A DNA stretch of 47,121 bases from assembly GCA_028277845.1 (NCBI GenBank), contig JANQFL010000064.1, positions 1 through 47,121 of the forward strand, read 5' to 3'. How positions within the stretch are numbered: position 1 is the stretch's first letter; every line of letters starts with the position of its first letter. Under the pieces are notes generated by a model, which did not search any database, was not told the origin of the DNA, and was given only the letters and a program-made list of their open reading frames with translations. This stretch comes from Sneathiellales bacterium (GTDB lineage: Bacteria > Pseudomonadota > Alphaproteobacteria > JANQFL01). Shown here in pieces: positions 41,068 through 47,121 of the stretch. The position numbers and the translations under genes are program-made.

Positions 41068-44000
41068 TCAGGAATCGAGCGCATCCCGAACGGCTTTGGC
41101 CAGGCTTTGTTTCTGGAACGGTTTGCTCAACACGACGGCATCGGGCCAGGCGGCAAAGTGCGGCTCGACGGCATCGGCGGTATATCCGGACATGAAGATC
41201 ACTTCCGAAGCAGGATCGCGGGCGCGAACCTCCTCGGCGAACTCCGGTCCACTCGTACCGCCCGGCAGAATGACATCGGACAGGATCAGATCGATCTTGG
41301 GATTTTGTTTCAAAAAGTCCCGTGCTTCGGCGGCGTCGGCGACATCGACAACGTTGTAGCCCAAACCCGTCAGCATATTGATGGCCAGTATCCGCACATC
41401 ATTGTTGTCCTCGATGACCAGGATGGTTTCGCCCTTGCCACAGGGTATGTTGCCGGTCTCCTTGTCCGCTTCGGACATATTCCGGTCCTGCGCCCTGGGC
41501 ATATACAGCGTCACCGTCGTTCCCGCGCCCTCCGCGCTTTCGATGACGGCGTACCCGTTGGACTGTTTGACGAAGCCATAAACCATGGACAGTCCGAGCC
41601 CGCTCCCATGACCGACCTCCTTCGTCGTGAAAAACGGAGAGAACGCCTGGTCGCGGACATCGGCCGGCATGCCGATCCCGGTATCGTGGACGGCCAGAGC
41701 CACGAAACTCCCCGAAACGGCAGTGGACTCGCCCGGCAGCGCCGTCTTGTCGAAGCGGACGTTTTCGCAGGAGATCCGGAGCGTTCCGCCCGCGGGCATG
41801 GCATCGCGGGCATTGATGGACAGATTGAGAAGGGCGTTTTCGAGCTGTCCGGCGTCCGCCCAAATGTTCCAGAGATCTCCGTCGATCGAAATATCGAGAT
41901 CGATGGTCTCGCCGAGAGACCGTTCCAGCAGATCGGACATGCCTTGCACGAGTTCGCCGGTATGGACGGTCCGCGGGTGCAGTTCCTGCTGCCGGGAAAA
42001 GGCCAGAAGGCGTTGCGTGAGTTCGGCGCCACGATGACTGGAGCGGATAATCGGTTGAATGAGATGCTCCGTCTCCGCGGTCTGAAAGTCCGCGAGCAAC
42101 TCGGCATTGCCCCTGATAATGGCGAGCAGGTTGTTGAAATCGTGCGCGATCCCGCCGGTCAACTGGCCCACGGCTTCCATTTTCTGTGCCTGTGTCAGTT
42201 GCGCTTCCAACTCCTTGCGCGCCGTAACGTCCCGGACGGCGGCCGCGATCATCACACCGTCATCCGTTTCAACGGGTGCCAAATCAATTTCCACCGGGAA
42301 CGTGCTGCCGTCCTTGCGCTGTCCGTACAGGTCCCGCCGATCGGTTGCGAGGCGGCGGCGGTTCGGGGAACGCGAGAACACCGCCCGCATGTGAATATGG
42401 TCCTTGCGCTTATCGAACGGCACCAGCATTTCGATCGGCTCGCCGACCATTTCGGCGCGCGACCAGCCGAAAATGGTTTCCGCCTGCCGGTTGGCCAACG
42501 TCATGCGTCCGGAACCGTCGACCAGCAAAATGGCTTCGGGGGCGAATTCGAACAAATCGCTGTATTGGCGCCTGTTGTGCTCACGCGACATGGCCGCGGC
42601 CACTGCAACGGCGAACATCTTCAACACCGTTTCCTCGGGTGAACGCGTATACAGAGGCGAGCGATTCATGACACCGAGATATCCAAGCGTCTGTCCGGCA
42701 TGGTCGATCAGCGGCACGGCGGCGAACGAATCGACGCCGTTGTCCCGCACGTAGGAATCATCCGGATAGCGCTCGCCCATGCCCCGTTCGATGCAAACGA
42801 GCTTACCGTCGTCGGCATGACAGATCTCGGCCCAGGGCGTGCCCGCGATATCAAAACTCCGATTGGTATGGAGCGATCCGTCCTCGAACAGCGCCAGCAT
42901 CTGGATTCGCCCGGTATTCTGAAGTTCCGGCCGGCAGACAAAGGCGATATCGGTCTTCAGCAGGCGGCTCAGCGACAACACCGCGGCGCGCCAGTAATTC
43001 GGTCCTTCCAGCGCGATCAAGTCGGAGGACAAGGTCTGCATGGCAGACTCGATCAGTTTCCGGTCTGTGATGTCGATGCCGAACCCGCCGATACCCGACA
43101 CCGTTCCCGCGGAATCAAAAACCGGAAATTTGACGAAATGCAGCAACCGGTCACCGAATGCCGGCAGGCGCATCGGTAAATCCTGTTCGATCGGCTGACC
43201 GGTGCGCCGGACCTGTTCGTCCAACGCATCGAGTTGTCTTGCCGTTTCCGCGTCATAGAGCTCGGAAGACGTCTTGCCGATAACCGTGTCGGCCGTCGTC
43301 TGGAACATCTGCTCATACATCTTGTTGACAAGCTGCGTCCGGCCTTCGGCATCCTTCAGTACCAGCCCGGCGGGAGAATACCGGAATACGGAACGGAAAC
43401 GCTCCTCGCTCCCGATCAGATCCCGCTCCACCTGCTTTCGTTTTGTAATGTCGCGGGCAAAACAGCACACGATCCCCCGCTCGCCGTGATCCAGTTGCGC
43501 CATCGTGACTTCGACCGGCACTTCGTGGCCCGTTCGGGTCCTGTAGATCGTTTCGAACGTTCTGGCATGAAAACTGCTGGCGGCGGATTTCAGTAGCCGC
43601 AGCCATTCATCCTGACCCGCGCCTTTGTCGACATCCCAAATCCGTTTCTCCAGAACCTCGGATTCGCCGTACTCCAGTAACCGAGCGCAGGATTCGTTGG
43701 CGTACTTGATTCGTCCGCTTTGACACACGAGCAGCACGGCATCGCCGGCGTGGTCGAGCGTCCGCTGCATCAGATGCAGGCGGTCTTCGGTGCCCTTCCG
43801 GTCCGAGATATCCTCGATGACGGAAACGAAATAGTGCGGCTCCCCCGTTTCATGCCTGACGAGCGCAACCGTCAAATGCGCCCAGACAGTCGTTCCATCC
43901 TTGCGAACGTAGCGCTTTTCACGGAGATACGTGTCCACCTCTCCGGCCAACAAGCGTCTCAGATATGTCGTATCCTGGCCGAGATCATCAGGGTGGGTGA

Positions 44001-45315
44001 TGTCCTGGAACGTCATCCTCAGGAGTTCGTCACGGGAATAGCCGAGAATATCGAGAAGACGTTGATTGACCCTCAGCCAACCGCCGTCCGTTCCGACATG
44101 GGCAATTCCGACAGCGGCCTGTTCGAAGGCATGGCGGAAACGCTCTTCACTGTCTGCCAACTCCTTTGTCCTGGTCGCGACCTGGCGACGCAACGTCCAG
44201 CTCCACGCCAGAATACCGGCAATGAACAATACAAGTAGCGAACTCGCCCCAATGAGCGCCTTGACCCAGTGTTCTCGCTGTTTCCGCCGGGCTTGCACCG
44301 GGTCGAAAACCGCGTCGGCTTGGACAAAATCACCATGTACCAAGCCGGCGTGCTTCAGGTCACGGTGCATGCGGGCCAAGCGCCGTGGATTGATCTGCCC
44401 GACCGGAACGACCGGATACATCATCAGCCGTTCGACTTCCGTCGCCTGGAACCGGTTGAAGGCAACGGCATCCTCGACAGTGAACGTGCGCGGCAGTTCG
44501 GTCGCAATACGCAGGGCAATTTCGTCAGCGTGCTGAAGAGCGTATTCCCACCCCCGTATACTGGCCGTCACAAATCGCTCCACCAGATCGGGGTCCGTAT
44601 CCACGAGCCCGGCATGCGTGAAGAGCGAATCACCATAAAAATCGATACCGTACGTTGCCGGCCGCAATATGCTGAGAGTCATTCCCAATTGCCTGGCGCG
44701 CCACAAAGCCGTCAACGTGTATCCGGTATAGGCATCCAACTCGCCATTTTGCAGCAAGTCGATGCTTCGGCCCTGCCAGTTCGGAGACAGCGCGGGCGCC
44801 ACCTGTTGCGAATCGATGCCTTCGGCATCCAGCATGGCGACCAGTTCCGCATCCGTCAGGTCGCCAAGGACACGGCCGACACGAAGCCGGGTCAGGTCCG
44901 CGGGAGACCGCACGTTCAATTCGCTGCGGGCAAAAACCGCGACCGGACTTTGCTGCATGACGGCGGCGACGAATACCAGCGGGGACCCCGCGTCACGTGC
45001 GACCAGCACATCCGCTGCACCAATTCCGAATTCCGCCCGGCCCTCGGCGACCTCCTTGGTTGCATTCAGGATATGCCGGTCGGGTGTCACCGCCGTCCGG
45101 ATTTCAACGTCCAGACCTGCCTCGGCATAGAAACCATGCCATAAGGCGGCATAATAACCGGCGAACTGGAATTGGGGTTCCCATCGCAACTGCAACACGA
45201 CCTTGTCGGCTCCGTAGGACGGAAACGCCAAGCTCAAACCGGTCATGAGAACAATGGAAGGCAGGCCGCAAAAAGATCTGAGGAACCGCAGAAAACCCGT
45301 GATGCGTGTCCACAT
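41068..45315 (-). CDS. Hybrid sensor histidine kinase with NMT1/THI5-like periplasmic sensor
   Basis: This predicted 1415-residue protein (1430 if an upstream TTG at 45360 is used) is one of the largest here. Domain order: signal/membrane anchor (about 1-35), NMT1/THI5-like periplasmic binding domain ('LQLRWEPQFQFAGYYAALWHGFYAEAGLDVEI', about 40-340), membrane helix (about 355-375), three PAS domains (about 385-760), a GAF-like domain (about 770-915), a fourth PAS (about 920-1035), HisKA with H1058 in 'GGIAHDFNNLLA', HATPase ('NALLNLSINARDAM', 'DTGIGM', 'GSGLGLSMV') and a C-terminal receiver with D1347. ATG at 45315 follows GGGG and gives a standard signal peptide. The NMT1 fold suggests a thiamine-precursor, pyrimidine or sulfonate-like ligand. 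Output would pass to an unlinked phosphotransfer protein, since no DNA-binding partner is adjacent. Confidence 0.9.
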   Translation of the reverse strand: MWTRITGFLRFLRSFCGLPSIVLMTGLSLAFPSYGADKVVLQLRWEPQFQFAGYYAALWHGFYAEAGLDVEIRTAVTPDRHILNATKEVAEGRAEFGIGAADVLVARDAGSPLVFVAAVMQQSPVAVFARSELNVRSPADLTRLRVGRVLGDLTDAELVAMLDAEGIDSQQVAPALSPNWQGRSIDLLQNGELDAYTGYTLTALWRARQLGMTLSILRPATYGIDFYGDSLFTHAGLVDTDPDLVERFVTASIRGWEYALQHADEIALRIATELPRTFTVEDAVAFNRFQATEVERLMMYPVVPVGQINPRRLARMHRDLKHAGLVHGDFVQADAVFDPVQARRKQREHWVKALIGASSLLVLFIAGILAWSWTLRRQVATRTKELADSEERFRHAFEQAAVGIAHVGTDGGWLRVNQRLLDILGYSRDELLRMTFQDITHPDDLGQDTTYLRRLLAGEVDTYLREKRYVRKDGTTVWAHLTVALVRHETGEPHYFVSVIEDISDRKGTEDRLHLMQRTLDHAGDAVLLVCQSGRIKYANESCARLLEYGESEVLEKRIWDVDKGAGQDEWLRLLKSAASSFHARTFETIYRTRTGHEVPVEVTMAQLDHGERGIVCCFARDITKRKQVERDLIGSEERFRSVFRYSPAGLVLKDAEGRTQLVNKMYEQMFQTTADTVIGKTSSELYDAETARQLDALDEQVRRTGQPIEQDLPMRLPAFGDRLLHFVKFPVFDSAGTVSGIGGFGIDITDRKLIESAMQTLSSDLIALEGPNYWRAAVLSLSRLLKTDIAFVCRPELQNTGRIQMLALFEDGSLHTNRSFDIAGTPWAEICHADDGKLVCIERGMGERYPDDSYVRDNGVDSFAAVPLIDHAGQTLGYLGVMNRSPLYTRSPEETVLKMFAVAVAAAMSREHNRRQYSDLFEFAPEAILLVDGSGRMTLANRQAETIFGWSRAEMVGEPIEMLVPFDKRKDHIHMRAVFSRSPNRRRLATDRRDLYGQRKDGSTFPVEIDLAPVETDDGVMIAAAVRDVTARKELEAQLTQAQKMEAVGQLTGGIAHDFNNLLAIIRGNAELLADFQTAETEHLIQPIIRSSHRGAELTQRLLAFSRQQELHPRTVHTGELVQGMSDLLERSLGETIDLDISIDGDLWNIWADAGQLENALLNLSINARDAMPAGGTLRISCENVRFDKTALPGESTAVSGSFVALAVHDTGIGMPADVRDQAFSPFFTTKEVGHGSGLGLSMVYGFVKQSNGYAVIESAEGAGTTVTLYMPRAQDRNMSEADKETGNIPCGKGETILVIEDNNDVRILAINMLTGLGYNVVDVADAAEARDFLKQNPKIDLILSDVILPGGTSGPEFAEEVRARDPASEVIFMSGYTADAVEPHFAAWPDAVVLSKPFQKQSLAKAVRDALDS

Positions 45316-45380
45316 CAAACCCCGACTATCGCTCGATGATTCTATCGCCACCGTGCCCAATCCCTTGTTACATACAGTAT

Positions 45381-45398
45381 CGTTAACAGACGTTAACG
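45381..45398. promoter_or_regulatory. Tandem GTTAAC sites in the kinase-sulfatase intergenic region
   Basis: CGTTAAC occurs at 45381-45387 and again at 45391-45397, exactly 10 bp apart, so both sit on the same helix face; the second is part of the palindrome CGTTAACG (45391-45398). They lie in the 220-bp AT-rich gap between the divergent kinase and sulfatase genes and form a good candidate operator. Near-identical GTTAAT/ATTAAC elements occur upstream of dctP, but the sharing may be chance in AT-rich DNA. Confidence 0.35.
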
Positions 45399-45535
45399 AA
45401 TAGTTTAAAATATACTATCGTGAAAGTTGTGCAACAAATACCCCTACTTATCGCATGGATTGAAGTCCCGGTTCGGCTGTGGCAACCATGCCGCCGACGA
45501 AACCCTCCCGCGGAATCTCTAGCGAAGCCTGAATC

Positions 45536-47014
45536 ATGAGTCGCCGCCCCAATATTCTGATGTTCATGACCGATAATCAGCCGGCGGAACTGCTGGGGTG
45601 TTACGGCAACGACGAAATCTTCACGCCGCACATCGATGCACTGGCAACTCAAGGCTTGCGTTTCGATAACGCGTTTTGCGTCAACGGCATGTGTTCGCCG
45701 TGCCGGGCTTCCGTCATGACCGGGCTGATGCCGTCCCAGCACGGCATTCACACCTGGATCGACGACCGCTTGCGAGATCGCTGGCCGGAGGGCTGGAACG
45801 CCATCGCGGAATTCAAAACCCTGCCGGAAATTCTACTCGACCACGGCTACAACACCGCACTGATCGGCAAGTACCACATGGGGGCGCCTGAGCAGGCCCA
45901 GAACGGGTTCCAGCACTGGGTGACCAATCCGCACGGCCATGTCACCGATTTCTGGGACGGCGTCTACATCGAGAACGGCGTGACCCGGCGCTACGCCGGT
46001 CATAGCGTCGACTATTTCACCGACAAAACCGTTCAGTATCTCGAAGCGGCGGCGAGTTCGGATGCACCGTTTTTCGCCTTCGTGCCCTACAACGCGCCGT
46101 ACGGCCACTGGCCGGCGCTCAAGGGACGCGCGAAAAACCGTTTCCGCGCCCGTTACGACGATGTGCCCATGCACTCCGTGCCGCGCGAGGGCCTGCACGA
46201 AAACGCCATTCGAAGATTCCTGAAAAAGGTGTCCGACAGCTATGGCGGTGTCGATCACTCCTCTGAACTGCGCATCCCCAACGACCTGGAAACATTGCGC
46301 AACTACTATTCCGAGATGACCATGGTGGACGACGGCGTCGGCCGTGTGCTCGCCGCCCTCGAACGCCTCGGTCTGACGGACGATACACTCGTGGTCTACA
46401 CCGCCGACCATGGCTTCTCGCTGGGCCATCACGGCATTTGGGGCCACAGCCAGGCCACCCTCCCCTCCAATGCGTACCGGGCGACTTTTTCGATCCCTCT
46501 CATTTTTCGCCATGGCGGCAATCTGGTGACGGGGGTCAATACCGAACTGGTCAGCCAGATCGACCTGCTCCCCACCCTGCTGGAACTGGCCGGTATCGAG
46601 CCCGACGGCCACAACGGCAATGCCCCTGCCCGAAGCATGGCGCCGGCCTTGCGCGGCCAAGAACACGACTGGTCCGGCGCCGTCTATCTGGAACAGGAAG
46701 AGACCCGGGCCGTACGTACCGGCCGCTGGCTCTACAAGCGCCGCTTCCAGGGTGCACCGGCGGCGCCCTACCCGGACGAGATGTACGACCTGGAGTCCGA
46801 TCCGCTGGAGAGGACCGACCTGGCCGGTGACCCGGCTTACGCCGATACAGCCCATGAGCTGATCGCGCAGATCGACGGCTTCTTCACCCGCTACGCCGAC
46901 CCGCGCTACGACCTGTGGCACGGCGGCAGGCCGCAATCGAATTCCGACAAGCCGTGGCTGTGGAAGGAAGCCTGGGGTGAAGAGTGGGAAGCGGGTTTTC
47001 AGGGCAACCGATAA
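45536..47014 (+). CDS. Sulfatase-family (type I, formylglycine) hydrolase
   Basis: The 492-residue protein has the type I sulfatase fold. Metal ligands D13 and N14 are in 'FMTDNQPAELLGCYG', and the formylglycine site is C53 in 'CSPCRASVMTG', matching C-x-P-x-R. Further conserved residues are in 'LIGKYHMG' and 'YTADHGFSLGHHGIWGHSQ'. No signal peptide is seen, so it acts in the cytosol, as choline-sulfatase-like and some phosphonate/sulfate ester enzymes do. The Cys form is matured by a formylglycine-generating enzyme, none of which is in the window. ATG at 45536 has only a weak GCGAAG upstream. It stands alone beside the right boundary repeat. Confidence 0.92.
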   Translation: MSRRPNILMFMTDNQPAELLGCYGNDEIFTPHIDALATQGLRFDNAFCVNGMCSPCRASVMTGLMPSQHGIHTWIDDRLRDRWPEGWNAIAEFKTLPEILLDHGYNTALIGKYHMGAPEQAQNGFQHWVTNPHGHVTDFWDGVYIENGVTRRYAGHSVDYFTDKTVQYLEAAASSDAPFFAFVPYNAPYGHWPALKGRAKNRFRARYDDVPMHSVPREGLHENAIRRFLKKVSDSYGGVDHSSELRIPNDLETLRNYYSEMTMVDDGVGRVLAALERLGLTDDTLVVYTADHGFSLGHHGIWGHSQATLPSNAYRATFSIPLIFRHGGNLVTGVNTELVSQIDLLPTLLELAGIEPDGHNGNAPARSMAPALRGQEHDWSGAVYLEQEETRAVRTGRWLYKRRFQGAPAAPYPDEMYDLESDPLERTDLAGDPAYADTAHELIAQIDGFFTRYADPRYDLWHGGRPQSNSDKPWLWKEAWGEEWEAGFQGNR

Positions 47015-47020
47015 CGACGG

Positions 47021-47121
47021 CCTAGAGCAGTTCCTCTTTAGATGGAAACATTCTGACGGAGCGTATTGGCGCCAAGGCCAAGGCTGGCGGTGACGGCCAT
47101 ACCCGGGGTATGGCCGAGACG
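47021..47121. repeat. Right copy of the boundary inverted repeat, with terminal palindrome
   Basis: 47021-47093 is the inverted copy of 1-73, beginning 6 bp after the sulfatase stop. Beyond it, 47094-47116 forms a near-perfect palindrome (11-bp arms around one base, GGCCATACCC-type arms) that would fold as a hairpin. This longer copy shows what probably continues to the left of position 1. No ORF is contained. The element reaches the end of the window. Confidence 0.9.

Noticed and set aside
39238-42642. A 1134-codon open frame on the plus strand
   Set aside because: It crosses the small and large TRAP permeases out of frame and then runs antisense to the sensor kinase. It lacks any family pattern and is Arg/Pro/Gly-rich, as expected for a shadow frame in GC-rich DNA.

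Overview
The window is high-GC, gene-dense DNA (about 38 protein genes, no tRNA or rRNA seen). Its gene content points to a heterotrophic alphaproteobacterium, probably a marine Rhodospirillales-type organism: two TRAP transporters, a DctB/DctD pair, LysR- and TetR-controlled catabolic operons, an IorAB-type molybdenum hydroxylase, an MlrC-type peptidase and an arylsulfatase-like enzyme. The taxonomy is inference from content and style, not from a marker gene. No phage, plasmid or CRISPR genes are visible.

Layout. (1) 1-73 and 47021-47093 are inverted copies of one repeat, so the window is bounded by the same element in opposite orientations; it may be a contig that ends at a dispersed repeat. 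(2) 108-7065: MlrC-family metallopeptidase, a small secreted protein with a TTG start, threonine synthase, a small basic protein, a LysR regulator, then a zinc deacylase and an AbrB-type membrane protein. (3) 7062-12827: a leftward unit of permease, RidA, ThDP-dependent enzyme and MATE exporter, divergent from a LysR gene that looks leaderless. (4) 12838-19424: dctB-dctD, then dctP-dctQ-dctM on the same strand; a near-perfect sigma-54 promoter precedes dctP and a strong hairpin separates dctP from dctQ. (5) 19477-24467: a TetR gene followed by a tight operon of enoyl-CoA hydratase, acyl-CoA dehydrogenase, SDR, APH-fold kinase and a DUF6285-like small protein. This recalls the levulinate/4-hydroxyacid (lvaABCD) pathway, in which a 4-hydroxyacyl-CoA is phosphorylated and rearranged to a 3-hydroxyacyl-CoA.

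(6) 24694-27279: a PstS-like periplasmic binding protein followed by a chemoreceptor. (7) 27300-29906: an AT-rich, gene-free stretch followed by a PaaK/CapK-type adenylate-forming enzyme and a putative GNAT-like acyltransferase; this is the best candidate here for an uncharacterised biosynthetic pair. (8) 30023-34343: housekeeping and stress genes (GFA, YnfA, RhlE helicase, GST, OsmC, a STAS-like protein) plus a likely VOC gene remnant. (9) 34357-41047: TetR, iorA-like and iorB-like genes, and a second TRAP transporter, with a clear candidate operator over the iorA promoter. (10) 41068-47014: a very large hybrid sensor kinase whose periplasmic part is an NMT1/THI5-like binding protein, divergent from a sulfatase.

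Most of the region reads as uptake-sense-degrade modules: binding proteins and transporters, each with a regulator beside a catabolic operon. Functions are assigned from motifs and family resemblance in the translated sequence; no database search was run.
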